Of a stretch of DNA of 64,000 nt, positions 38,801 to 53,100 are shown one piece after another. The DNA comes from Chinchilla lanigera (lineage: Eukaryota > Chordata > Mammalia > Rodentia > Chinchillidae). A program made the position numbers and the translations under genes. The notes under the pieces were generated by a model that saw nothing but the letters and a program-made list of their open reading frames with translations, was not told the origin of the DNA and made no database searches. The DNA lies in NCBI RefSeq assembly GCF_000276665.1, contig NW_004955425.1:21504808-21568807 (forward strand), written 5' to 3'. The first letter of the stretch is position 1. The number at the start of each line of letters is the position of its first letter.

Positions 38801-41800
38801 ATCTGGAACTATAGTATTATATACTGTAAAGCAATAGGAATAAAAAGCCAAATAAAATACAGATGAAAACATAAAATAAAGGCTCTGCTTACACATTATA
38901 TCCCTTCTTAAAAGGCTAGTAAATTATAATACCATGTCAAATGTAGCTACCAATATCTAGGAAGAGTTGTAAAACACATTACAAAAGGGATACTTCTTTG
39001 AAAGTAAAAATACTCAAACTGCAATTTAGAAAACTGAGCAATATTGATAGAATCTACAATAATTATAAAATCTACAATCAAATAAGGATTGCTTTATGTA
39101 AGTTCCACTTAGACCCATAAACTATGAGATACAATTTCTTCTGAATACTCATTTTTCTTTAAAAAAAGACTGCCTAAAATAAAAATGAATTTTTTTCTCT
39201 AGCTTTTATTATAAAATTTGAAATTTATCTTTTCAGTTTCTTATGAGGAGCCAAAAAAATCTTATAACCTTTCAACTATCTTTATTAATAAAAGTGGAGA
39301 GTGGTATTAACATTTCAGATATACATATGTGGCTTTGGAATACTTATAATAACAGTAGTTATGTTCTTTTTGGGGGGGATTCATTAGTAAGTTAGTATTA
39401 TTTTGCCATAAAACTGATTAGTTAATTTAACTATCTAAAGAGAGTGGGGGGTGGTTTCCTCCGGTACCAGGAACCAAACTCACGACCTTGTGCTTGCCAG
39501 GCAGGCACTTTGCTGCTGAGCTAAATCCCCAGCCCCACATTCTTTAATTATGCTTGTGTAAATCTAACATCACAGCCAGTCTGTACTTTCTCCACATAAC
39601 TCACGGAGATGAAAAAACACTCAGAAACTAGTTTGCAATTATTACTACTTCTAGAAATATTAGGAAAGTAACCATAGATATGGAAAGAGTTATATTAGCT
39701 GAAAACTAGAAATAAACCAAATGTTCAAACATATAGGAATGATTAAATTAATGACAATTTATTCAACAAAATACTGTACTCATTTAAAATGATGCTATAG
39801 GAAAATATTTAATGACATAAACAAGTATTCATGATATATGGTAAATAAAAAGATCTCAATATTACTTTTAAAAATTCTTGTGCATTCATCTTCATACAGA
39901 AAGAGACTAAAAGGTTTACATGAAAATGTTTATGAATGGAGTTTTTTATTGTTTTTGTTTGTCTACAGCAGTGATGGCAAGACTTTTAGATCTTTCAATG
40001 TAACAAACTGCCCCTTTCAGCATATATGCCACCACAGGTCTGTGGCATGTTCTGGGTTTTGTTTTTTATTTTTGTGTGTGGGGGGGTGTTTTTTTCTTCA
40101 GTGCTGGAGATGGAACCTAGGACAAGGTCTCTTCCACTGAGCTATTATAACCCCAGCCCATTTGTGATTTGTAGAGAGAAAAATTCTGAAATGTAGTTAT
40201 ACAGAATACTTAACAAAAAGTTCATAAAATAATCTTAAATAAAAAATAGCACAACTATATATACTTAAAATTAGTTACTATTACTACTTAAGTGTACTTC
40301 CCTATATATTTTACATCCTATGGCTATTGCTGTTATTGTTGTGGTTGTTGTTTGAGACAGGACCTCACTATGTAGGTCAGCCTGTACTGGAACTCTATGT
40401 ATCTGAGGCTGGCCTTGAACTCATGATCCTCCTGTCTCAGTCCTCCAAGTGCTGGGATTACAGGTATGCAGCACCTCACCTGCCTATTCTATATCTAACA
40501 CTACTCGGTAGAAAATCAATAAATGTTTATATACTGAATGGATGTTTAGATGAATGGAAAAGAAGCCCTGAGCCAAGTACTAAGTTTTGTTTAAAATATA
40601 TCTTTTTCCACTCAATTCTTACCATTGAAAGTAGTTACGTTCTACAAAATTGCTGCAAACTTTGAATAAGCAAATAATGAATTCTTGCCTCGACTAGAAA
40701 TACAGGGTTATATTAGGTTTCAGCCAGCCTGGTCACATCTTCGTCGATTAGTCAACACATAATCTTGATTTATGTTATGTTTCTGTTTAAAACCATTTAA
40801 TAAATAAGTAAAGTTGATTTAGCAACTGTTTATTGATGGTGTTATAACTCATGCAAATGAGCTGTGGTGCTCTTGCCTACCATATGAAAGCCTTGATTTC
40901 AATCTTCTACACCACAAAAAGGAAGGGAGGGAGGGAGGGGAAAAAGGAAGGAGGGAAGTGACATTTGTTTACAGCATGAAAGCAGGAACAAAAAGGCAAA
41001 GTGCCACTTTATTCAACCTCAGCTGAATTTTGGGCATCAGGTGACTCAAAAATATTTACCATTCTGTGCATGTCTTCAAATGACCTACCTCTAAAACATA
41101 TGAAGTATATAAATATTGATGGAGAAGGATACAAATAAATTTTAAGCAGGCAGGTAAAGTCTTAAGAATCCATAAATAAGAAAGCTCAAGTCTGTGTACA
41201 TGTGTGCTTGTATGTACATCCAATTTCAGTATTAGTTTTGTAAAACTGGGCTAGAAAAACTTGATTTATTATAATTCTACTGATTTTTAGAAAACAGTAA
41301 TAAATCTTTCAATAATACCTAATCATTTACATTTTATATTCAGATATCACAGGAAAGATTCTAATCCCAGGCTGTTAAAACAAATAGAAAAACAATAAAT
41401 TTTGAAATGGAATAAGTACATTTTTCTTTCACATCTATCTAAGTATTATACGTATCTTTCATTAAAATGAAACATAATTTGTTTAGTAATTTACAACAAA
41501 TTCCTTGATATATATACACATCAAATTTTACCAACTAAGATATATTCCAGAGAATGCGTTACACTCCAAAAGGCAAGAAATCATTTAAAAATCCAAGAAT
41601 ATGCTTGAACTATAGTCAAAATATACACTGAATGCTTAAATTTTACTTTTTAAAATTTGCTCTTACTTTTTTTGAGACATAGTCTCATTATGATACGTAG
41701 TGCAAGCTGGTTTTGAAATGGTGACCCTTTGACCCCAGCCTCCCATGTGCTGGGATTATAAGCATGCATATTCAGCTATAAATGCTTAAATTTTTAAAAA

Positions 41801-43292
41801 TTTATTACAGTAAAGGATACATTAATCCCCCTCAAAGCACTCCCCATAGCCTTGAAATGCTTTAGAAAGTGGCAAGAACAACAGGACAAGTATTTTCAAA
41901 GTTAGGGAGCATATTCTGAGTGGAATTAATGGCAGTGTTTCTTTTAGTATAATAATTTGTTTAAACATTTATCATATTCGTCAATCACACCTCATACATA
42001 TATGCTTTAAGTTAGACAGTCTCAAATACTCAAATGTTAAGCAGAGTAAATACAGTTAAGCATGAGAAAGACTGCTTAGGCTATTTTAAAAAATTATTTC
42101 AAAAGCCAAGTGATTTCTAAAACATGATAGCAAGCTGTGGTACTACAATATACATTTCTTACCTAAATTAGATATATTTCTAAAAATAATCTAAAGCAAC
42201 TCACAAAAAAGACAATTCAGTCATTACTTACCTGACTTTATCCTTGAACTTCACAATTGGCACTTTTGCTCGAATTAGTTGAGGTCTGTCAATGTAACCA
42301 GCTACAAGACAAAAGACATATGAATTCTGAAAATGTTTCCCAAATTCTTTGTGTTCCAATGTACATTTTTAAAAACAGCACCTTACTAAGCTAAAACTAC
42401 TTCAGAAAATTTGTCCTTGAAAAAGGAAAGCAAAAAAAAAGGACATTTTGAAATTCTAAGATTGAAGAGTCTAAGAACACCATTTAGAAGATTTTAAGGA
42501 TACCTTCAGAAATGGGGTCTTATGACCAACATTGTCTATCAAGAAGTGCATCAGAACAAGTCAGATGTGGTGACAGAACATTATAGGAGTGAAAAAAATA
42601 GGACATGGCTAAATTTTAGTATGGTAGCAGAAATGGTTGGCAAAGAAATCATTTTACAGAGTTTTAAATGTGAAAATGCTTACGATGTTATATGTGAAGC
42701 AGGGACACAATGAAATAGGTATGATCTCTAAGGGCAAAAAACATATATACATATCTTTGTGCCATCGAACTTTTAAAAAATTTATTCTGAGTTTCAAGTA
42801 ATACATGTATACTTTAGAAAATTAGGAAATCAGAGAAATGTATAGAGGAAACTTTGAAGACCTTTTCCAAATGAATAATTTTCTACTTTTTTAACTACAG
42901 AAAAGCACAGAACCAGAGTCCAGAAGAAAAAATTCTGTCAATGAAAAATAAGATTAGGAGTTAATAGTTTTGAATAACAAGTATCAGTTCTGAAGCCAAC
43001 AAACTATGTTCCATAGACAAATTACTAAACCCAATCTGTCATCTCCTAATTGTTAAAAATAATATCCAAGCCAGGTGTAGTGGTGGATGTCTGTAATCCC
43101 AGCACTCAGTAGGCTGAGGCAAGAGGATCAGAGTTCAAGGACACCCTGAATTGCATAGTGAGACCTTGTCTCAAAATTAAAAAAATAAATAAAGGGGTTG
43201 GGGATACAGTGGCATAAAAGCCTGCCTGGCAAGCGCAAGGTCGTGAGTTCGATCCCTGGTACCGCAGATAGATAGATAGATAGATAGACAGA

Positions 43293-43331
<39 letters not shown>

Positions 43332-44590
43332 AATCTTACTACATATGGCCTGTCAACAATTTTGCTTTTTGCTGGAATAATTATTTGGGCCTCATGTTCA
43401 TATTTTTAAATCAAGTAAAATGCGTATCACTGCAAAACAGATGAAATTTTCTCTCACATGAGTACTGACAGTACTTTATATATATCACTCTTAGCTTTTC
43501 AGATACTTTCCATTATAGCAATTCCTACATGCCTTAATTTCTTTCCCTAACAGACTACATCTTCTGAGAAAAAGAATTTTATGTATCTTTGAATCTCCAT
43601 CTGGTGGATATTGAGCAAATAAGCTCAATAAAGATTTGTTGAATAAATGGTCATTCTTTTGAATCAAAAGTTAAAAGGAATTTAGGGGGGAAAAGGATCC
43701 ACATTATACCTGACTAGAAAATAAACTCTTATCAGAAAACAAAGTGAGAAACACTTCAAGCAGCTACATCAGACAGATGACGTGAACTTGAGACATGTCA
43801 GACTTACAAAGTCTAGCACAGAAGTGTTTATGGACTAACATGAGTATATGCCGTGCTTCAGTCTTCTGATTGACCTGAAAAAAACACTGAAAAGTTAAAA
43901 ATAAAGTCATTTTTTTCACTTAGCTCAATGATATACTTTCTTAAGGTATCTCAACAAAAAAGAAAACACACAAAGTATACTTTTCTTTGGAATTACTTTT
44001 CAGTATATACCAAATTACATTATACAAAAAGCCAACCTTTAATTACTAAATTGCACATCCATATTTCTAAATTTCAGATTTTAAACTAAAGGACAATTTT
44101 TAGAGAAATTCTGAAATTCATGTCATATTTTTCCATTTAAATGTACAAAATTAATCTTCCCCAACAAAAATAAACTTTTAAACTTTCTCAATATGTTTTA
44201 TTTCCTATCTAGACTGTGAGCTGTTTTGGTGGATTTTTTGTTTTTGTTTTTTGTGTGGAGGGTTTTGCTGTTGTTTTGTTTTGTTTTTTGGCTTCTGGGT
44301 TAAGACAGATTCTTGCTGCATAATCCAGGCTGGCCTCGAACTGACTACATAGTCCAGCCTGGCCTCTAACCCACAGTGATCCATCTGCCTCCACCTCCTA
44401 AATTTTAGGATTACAGGTGTACACACCACCACACCTGGCTCTTGTGAGCTCATCTGACTACAAAATATAACAAGATGATTCACACGTATGATTAAGACTG
44501 GATGATGGACTTGAGTACAGTCTAACTGCAAGAGTATGTTTTAATTGCAACTCCTGTAATCTCCGTTATGTTTATGTTTTGAGCCCCTCT

Positions 44591-44644
<54 letters not shown>

Positions 44645-47600
44645 TTTTCCATTATGTGATTTCAAGGCATACAAAAATACCAGAGTTTCTTTCCTGGAAT
44701 AAATCTGTTTCTCATTTGCAGCAACTAGAAGTCATTTTTATTAATAGAATAATATGAATAGTAAAAATATACATTGCCATTCAATAGTATTTTTATATTT
44801 TTAAAAATGTAGAATATAAGGTACACTAAAATTACATCTTAATTTAAACTTTGGTAATTCAGAGGAAACTGCAAACCCCTAAAGAGGCTGCTTCAGGTCA
44901 GCTTAATAAACATCAATTATTGTGATGCTGAGGTATACACAAGACATTGGCTAATAGGAATTTCAAATTAAAGTATTACCACATAACAATTTGACTGTTA
45001 AATAAAACCAAAATGTCTCAGAAAATACATCAAATTTTGTAAGTAAATCTTACTTTAAATTTCAATGCAATATTTTTTGTCTTCCCAAAATAAAATCTTC
45101 AAACCCCACAGCATTTGAAAAGGAAAAAAAAAATGAATAAAAATAGAATCACTGAGAATCTGAATGGAAAGGAAATACATCAAGAAAGTAATACTGCCAC
45201 ATGCTCTGTGCTGCATCCTGATAAACGTATCCAACCCACTGACATCTCAAAAGAGGCAGAACTCTTTAAAAACATAACTCAGAACTAAATTAATGTTAGA
45301 GTTCCTCTTATGCACATTGTGCACACTTTAAATTTAGAAAGCAGCATCCTCTGAGTTTCTTGGAATTATGATAAACGAAAGTCCAAAGCAAATTCTTTTC
45401 CTCAGTGACTTTCATGTGAAATTTTTTAACTGATAAATGTAAACGGTTTATTACTTACTGGCTCTTCTTTAACAACCAGGCATAAATCACCATCACTACT
45501 CCGGGTACCAAATCCATTTAAAGAAGACCCAACCAGAAAGAGTCTGCTTTCTAAAGAAACAGAAGGAAATCCTAAGATGCTATTCAAATTGCAGAACAGG
45601 AACACATAACAGAAAGAGCATCCGAAATGGGGACATACGTGGAAACAGCAGCTGAATCTCCCTCTGCAGCTGTGCCCGACAGAGTTCTTTCTTCTTTAAG
45701 TCACTCACTTGCTGCTGACATGTTTCAAATAACTCCAGTATCTGCTGGCTCAACTTGCATCCACCACAAACAAGGAAAAAGTGTTGTTCAGAAATGTAAA
45801 ATAATTACCATACTGACAAGTGAAAGTCAATTCTGACATTATTTTACAAATAAACATGTATTATCTACTGAACACTTTCTGATACAAAACTCATACGTGT
45901 ACTTCTGGGTCAGCAAACCCCTATCCTTGGTCCCTGTCTGTTTGTTGTGTGGCCCATGAGCAAAGAATAGTTTTACATTCTTAGGTGATAAAAACACCAC
46001 AGAAACCATGCATGAGTGGAATATCCTTAAATATTTCCTAACTGGTCCTTTAAAGACAAGTACCCAAATGAAGGGGCCGAGGGCATACTCAGCCTTCTCC
46101 CTCTGGCCAGACCATCATCTCCATGGAGAAGCCCCGGGTAATCATGACTATAGTGGAGAAAGTAAACAGCCTATTGCTGGACACTGGTGCTACTCTCTCG
46201 GTCCTTCTTTTCACTCCTGGCCTTCTTTCCAGCCATCACACCTCAGTTAAACGAGTCACTGGTAAGGAGGTAATCTGCTATTTTTCACAACCCCTAGGTT
46301 GTAACTACTTGTTAGATCTTTCTTGCATATCTCTGTTTTCCTGAGAAACCACTTTGAAGATACCAACATGTATTACAGCAGCCAGTGCTAATTTCCTACC
46401 AATTTGTCCATAACTCTGTAATGTTTGTATTGTTCCTATGCTATTTCGTAAATGAATGTATGTTTATTACTATGTCTTTCCAACAACCATTGAGAATAGT
46501 CAATGATTATTTAAGTGATCACTCATGTATAGCTCTATTTCTTTTCTCTAGAAACCACTCTGAAGATACCAAAGTATAGTACAACAACCATTGATAATTT
46601 CCTACCACTTTTATCTGTAACTCACTATTATTTGTCTATTTGTTTTCCTGAGAAACTATCTTGAAGATACCAATAGGTAAAATAACAACCATTGATAACT
46701 TCCTACCATCTTGTCTGTAATTCGGTAAGTCCTCCTGTTACTATGTTATCCTTCTTTTACTCTTTAAAATTAAAAAATAAATAAATAAATATATTAGTAC
46801 ATGTTCACCAAGAGAAAGAAAGAAAAAAAAGACAAGTGCCCAATTCCTAGTATTCACACTCAAGAATGTCAAATACAGACTTTAGGAAATACTTAGTCTT
46901 CTCCACACATACGAACCACCCTCTTCTTCATTCTTAGAACACTACCCCCAACTCTGGCTTCTTCAGACGTGACTCCCACCTGTGCACCTCCCTTGTTTAC
47001 AGACATATCTAAGTAACACTTTCCCTCCAGCCCAACTCCAGCCACCACCACAGGTGATCTGTAATAGGCTATATGTGTCACACATTACTGTGGACTTTAC
47101 AATAAACTGGAACCACTTTATCTCTGAAATTTTAAATTTCAGTGTACTACCTTGGCATCAATCCGTTCAACTCTCTCTCTTACTCCCCTCATACAGCACC
47201 TGCTCTAGACTCACAAGATATGGATTCCCTTGAATCCTCCCTTTTTCCCAACCCATCAGCATCTGAATAGTGTGATTTCCTTCCTGTCAGGTAATACTCC
47301 AATGTGCATCCCATCATGCTTTACCATCATCATCCTCTTATGCTTTATCTGTCCTGCAAAATACTGACCTGTGGTCAAGAGAAAAATCACCATCTCTGCT
47401 CTTACATCTACACTGTTAGGAGACAAAACTGAAAAAAAAAACTCTTCCAAAGAATTATAGTCTAAGGACTAGTCAAGGCTTGATACTCAGAATCACTCAG
47501 CAATTACTTCTACGTCTCTAGTTAGATGTTGTTCCCATTTATTTCTTTACCAAGCAATCCCAAAATAACCACTACCTTTCTCAAGCCCCCTAAGCTTATC

Positions 47601-50151
47601 TTCTGCTAGAAGATCAGCTCATATTAAAGCTTACTAAGGACCTGGAGGATACCAAATGTGATATTCCTTGGTTTCCAAAAAGACCAAACTAACCTGAAGC
47701 AAGTCGCATCTCTTTATCTTTCCTGCTAGATGAACTGCCCTCTTCCCACATTCAAAGGTATTCCTTCTACTAATACTTTTGCATACAAGGCTTGGAATAC
47801 TTTCAACTGTTTTTCAATCTATTTGTATTTTCAGTTTCTCCTTCTCTATGACTTCCTCCAAGGTCTATGAAAATGGAAAACATTTTATCACGTTTAATCT
47901 TCATTTTTAGAAGACTGAAGCACCTCAGGCAACTCAGTGCTAAAAGAGACTACTAACTTTTTAAAATCCATGGATAGCTGCTCACCAAAAAAATGAGAAT
48001 AAAACAGATCAGACTAAACCAAAGCAAAGCATGCACAACAAATACAACATAAATAACTGACTGGGTGTCCCTTAGGAACCCCAAACATGACCATTTGATG
48101 TCCAACACCAATAGCAGCAAGGCCCACACAGTACCAGAAACTGTAAGAAATAAAGAGCCACAAAACTAAGAAAACTAGCCTGCACAATGCCTCACATATA
48201 AAAAATGTAGAAAAATACCATCTCACTTAAACACAGTGAGAAAAAAGAACACTTTCTCAGAAAGAGAAGTGAGGGGTGGGGTGGGGGGAAAAAAACAGAA
48301 GTAAGGCTGTGAGAGGATAGAAATAATTTTGAAAAAATAATGCCTAAAATGGATTTCAATCAATTCCAATACAAAGTTTCTATAAGAAAAATGAAACTGA
48401 AGCCAGTAACATTCATACAGATAATGAAGCATACCACAGACATGTGCATGAATACATGAACTATTTAATATAAAAACCAAGTCCTTTTTTCACTTTAATT
48501 GAGAGATTATAGACCTAAATAAAGAGATTTATCATGTTCCTGAAACAAAAAACTACTGGTAAAAAAGAATAATGGTCTGTGTTTATATTATTTGCTCAAT
48601 TTTTCATGCCTATATCTTGTAATCTGAGCAACTACTTTGAAGATAATAATACACATTATATTAACCATTGTTAATCTCCTATTTTCTTGTTTCAAAAATC
48701 TGTATCATTGTTTTCATTTTTTTCTCTTAAAAAAAAATACTGGGAAAGATATCAAGTCTCCCAGAACTGAGCTCTAGATTGAATAAAACTCAATGATGGA
48801 AGAGGGAAGGAAGTCTGGTCACATTGGTAACTGTTACAGGAACGTGACACTGGAACAGTTAAAGTAGGGTGATACTGTATGAGGATTTACCATACTACAT
48901 TTTATTTTTGCAAACAGTTTGGCAAACTATGGCCTACAGACTAAATACAACCTCTGGTCTGCTTTGTTGGGGTAGAAATTTAAATGATTTTTATATTTTT
49001 AAATAGAAAAGAGGAGACAAAGAGAAAAAGGATCAAACTCCTGATTGAAAGAACTAGGCAGATCCACATACCCTAGACATCATAGCTATCACTGAATAAC
49101 AAAACAAATTTCTTCACAACAATACTCAAATATAATTTTATTATATTTATAAAGCTGCTTCATCTGAGACCATATTCATGTACAAATATTAACATATGAA
49201 AAAAATTATAATTATGTGGAAAACATGAAAATTCCATATTCTTGCTCCTCTTCCTTTCCCCTCCCTCCACCCTGGCACCGGGAATCAAATTCACAACCTC
49301 ACGTTTGCCAGGCACTGTGCCACGGAGCTAAATCCCTAGCCCCCCTCCCCTTTTTTAACCTGCATGGAAACATCCCCTTTCCAATCCATCCCCTAAAAGG
49401 AATACTGTAGTAGGGATCTAATAGGTTTTGTTTTTTTTTTTTTAAAAAAAAAGAATTTTCCTTGCTGGTTGGCTAGAAATCCATAAAGTCAAACCATGTT
49501 ACTTTATCCTAGAACAGAATACAGAAGACAGACAATATTAAAACTCTAGAGAAATCCACATATTTTTCCACATTTTTTAGTTTAGAAAAACTATTACAAC
49601 AAATTACCTACAAAGAATTATTCTTAAAGAATTACTGCATAATATTACTCAGCTATAAAGAAAAATAAACTCGAGGCTTTTATAGGTAAACAGTCACAAC
49701 TAGAGACCACACTCATAAGTGAAATAAATCAGACCTGCATGTGCAAGCACCACACTGTCTCACTAGTGTAAAACCTGAAAGAGTTAACTTAAACTCAGAG
49801 GTATGACAGACATTGTGAAATGATAGGAAAGCACTCAAGGGTAAAGGGCAACTGGAATGTGGGAAAAGAGAAGGGCAAGAAGGAGAAATTTTGTATGTAT
49901 GTATATACAGGATAGTTAACATAGTTGTTCTACTGTCCTCTATTTCTTTGCTGAAAGAAACTGTCAATGAGTCCTTGATTGATCAATATTGCATGTCTCT
50001 GTTTTCATGAGAAACCACTTTGAAGATATCAATATGTAATACAACAAGCATTGTTAATTTCCTACCACTTTGTAACTCTGTATTGTCTGTACTGTTCTTT
50101 TGCTATTTTGTAAAAGGTTGTCTGTTAATGTTTTCCTCCTTTTATTTTTAA

Positions 50152-50199
<48 letters not shown>

Positions 50200-53100
50200 G
50201 AAGGAAGGAAGGAAGGAAGGAAGGAAGGAAGGAAGGAAGGAAGGAAAGAAAGAAAAGAAAAGAAAAGAAAAGAAAAGAAAAGAAAAGAAAAGAAAAGAAA
50301 GCGTGAATTACTGCATAAATCACCATACTACTACTGTGGAGGCCACCTGCTAAGATTACTTTAAAACTAATTGTATCAGAGATTTATATCATTTTAGCAC
50401 TTCCTTTATGTTTGTGTATCTAGTTGTGATGAGCCACTAGGATTTTGTTCTACAATGAAATGCTACTCTGGTAGTACATTTTTAGTGTCACACTGACTGA
50501 TTTTTAAAATTTGCATGATGTACAGCCTTTGTTTTTTTAATGCAATTATCAATATTTGCTCATGTATTCTATATTCCTTATAAAATAAAGTTCATTCAGT
50601 CTGAAAAAAAAAAATTGTAAAGGCAATCTATTTCTCAATATAAGTAAATGTATTTGCTCAAGATTGTATAAAATGATTACCTACATATAGTTCTAAATAC
50701 TAAAATAAGTATTTCTTCCAAATACAAATATTCATCTTTCCTAAAAAAGTTACAGCCTGTCTTCTAAGTCAAGCTCAAAGTAAATTACCAATAAAATCAT
50801 CACTGAGTTCAACACATGCCATTACTATAAGGATAAAGTGTGGATTTAAGAAAAGTTTTTAAATATATCCCTACATAAAGCTTAAGGTGTAACTTTCACA
50901 TAGTATTTTCAGCAGTTTCTCCACCTGTCCATGTTATCTGGTCTCCATGTAAAAGAAAGCAAACTTTTAGCTGGAAATACTAAGACCTAATCATTACCAC
51001 ATATGAAAAATGGTAAGTTTTTGCTTAAATGTAAGTGCTATTTTCAACCAACGAACACAAATTACTAATAAGCTTTCAAAACAGAACACATAAAATTAAA
51101 TATTGTCCAGAAAACAGGGCATCAGTTCATAAGCATTTCAATAAAAATTAGCAATTCCTCACACTGGCTCACTACCTTAGTCTTTGCCACACATGTAACT
51201 ATACAAACAGCTGATACAAATATACTAAGTAAAACAAAGCTAGAGGGGCTGGGAGTGCAGCTCATTGATATAGCACAAGTTTAGCATGCATGAGACCCTA
51301 GGTTCAACCTCCACACCCTCAATAAATTAAAAAGTCAGACGTGTAACAAAACTTTAACTCCTTCTTAGTCATCTTTTTAATTACAACCAGCACCAAGAAA
51401 ACTCAGTCTAAATTCATCTCAACTCAAAATTTAAAACCAATCAAATTAATTCATACAATAGGATCAATTCACATAAATCAATGAACATAACTAAACCAGA
51501 ATTTCCAGTTATGATAGATGGAATTCAGAAGCTTGGATAACTGAATCCTCTATAGATTGTTTTCTATACAGAAAACCATACATTTACCTAAAAGGTAGAG
51601 TAAAGTAAGTCAATATTTAGAAAAGTAACTCAGATTTCCAATTTAAAGGGTTCTCTTTATTAAAATAGCAACTAGAAAAAGACAAGATTTTAAAACAAAA
51701 AATTTAAGTTCAGAGGTATTCCTTTTCAAAATTAGTCCCTCTAGTTTTACAAAACAGACTATGAACCCTCATAGGTAAGAAAATGTCTACTAACCAAATC
51801 TTTCCCTAGAGCTGACAGATTCAGCCAACTGATTAATAAATTCATTACTAACACCCTTAAGTGAGTCCTCCATAGTACCCAGCAAGAACTGTCTCAATCT
51901 TCTCTACTGGGATTCTCCAATCTGATTTCTTGCATTCGGTAGATGCTATCTCCAACTTTCTCCACTATGCTCTCTACTCTCAACAGATGACCTTGCCTAT
52001 AATTCAGACAGAAAACACAAAGCAGCCAGGGGCACTCTACTACCTATCCTATCTACAAACCTCTGTGCATCTATCCCTAGCCCCAAAAAGCTTTCCTCCC
52101 ACCTAAGGCCAATCACTCTACTTATACAAAGAACCCATTCCCCCTCCACCTCCAAGAAACTATTCATGATTTTCTTCCAGAGCAGTCAACCTTCTCCTGT
52201 ACTACTGAATCTTTCGTGCTAACATTTGTGCATGGCTAAAGTTTCTCCCACCTTTAAAAAAAAGCCTTTACCCCAACTTCCTACATGTAGCTCCTCCCCT
52301 TCAGTCACATTTCCCAAAATAGTTATGCATACGCTTAGTCTCTGTATTTTTTTTCCCTCAAACCATTTCAATCTTGGACACAGGTTCTCTCACTGGGCAA
52401 TCGTAACTACCATCTTTACACAGGTGATTACCAAATATACATCTTTACTCAATGCTTTTCCTCCTATGTCTAGATCTATCGATTTTAAATATCTACTTTG
52501 GTTTCATCATACAGGCAGCACATCCACAGCGTCGTGAAGCAATCCTTTATTAAATATGCACGCACATAAACCTCGCTTCACTTCCTTCGCTCCGCTTCTC
52601 TCCTCACCTGTCTCAGTGTAGGGTCCCACTATGCCATGAACTGCAGCAGCCAGAACCCTTAGAGCAACCCTGAGTGCCTTATCCATCTAATCCAGCAGTT
52701 CTCAGCCAGACCCAATTTTGCCCCCTAGAGGGCAGTTAGCAATGGCTGTAAACGTTTTTGGTTGTCAAAACTAGGGACTGGGTGCCTCCAAGTAAAAGCC
52801 AGTATTGTTGCTATACATCCTAGGATGCAAAGGAAAACCCCTCCACACCAAAGAAAGCTGGCCCAAAATACCAATGCTGCAGAAGCTGACACATCATCAC
52901 CTAATCCATAATCAAATCCTGTCAATCTACCTCCCAAATATAGTTGAAATCCATCAATTTCTCTTCACCTTAAATATCAGCACTAATACCACACACTACC
53001 ACTTTTCACCTGGAATACAATATCTTCTTCCACATCTATCGTTGCTCAAAATTAACATGCTCTCTACACTGCAAAATAACCTTTTAAACTCATCTCTCTT

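Larger units (their letters stand above)
38438..42231 (-). other. TENT2 intron 7
   Basis: Holds SINEs at 39447, 40085, 40343, 40850 and 41663 and a hAT-like fragment. 38440-39440, 39540-39960 and 41780-42230 show nothing recognisable. Confidence 0.6.
42302..43807 (-). other. TENT2 intron 6
   Basis: A B1-dID with a microsatellite tail (43073-43331) and an L2 3' tip at about 43550-43650 ('gctcaataaagatttgttga', +) are visible. 42310-43070 shows nothing. Confidence 0.6.
43887..45458 (-). other. TENT2 intron 5
   Basis: Contains an antisense B1 and a CA microsatellite; 44645-45450 is without recognisable repeats. Confidence 0.6.

Noticed and set aside
46008..46344. Possible functional retroviral protease gene
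   Set aside because: Only a short fragment is present, with a frame change, no flanking gag/pol and no LTR, and it passes straight into L1-type repeats; it is a dead fossil.
50054..50326. Open frames of Ser/Phe/Leu (-) and Lys/Glu/Arg (+)
   Set aside because: By-products of the phased purine microsatellite.
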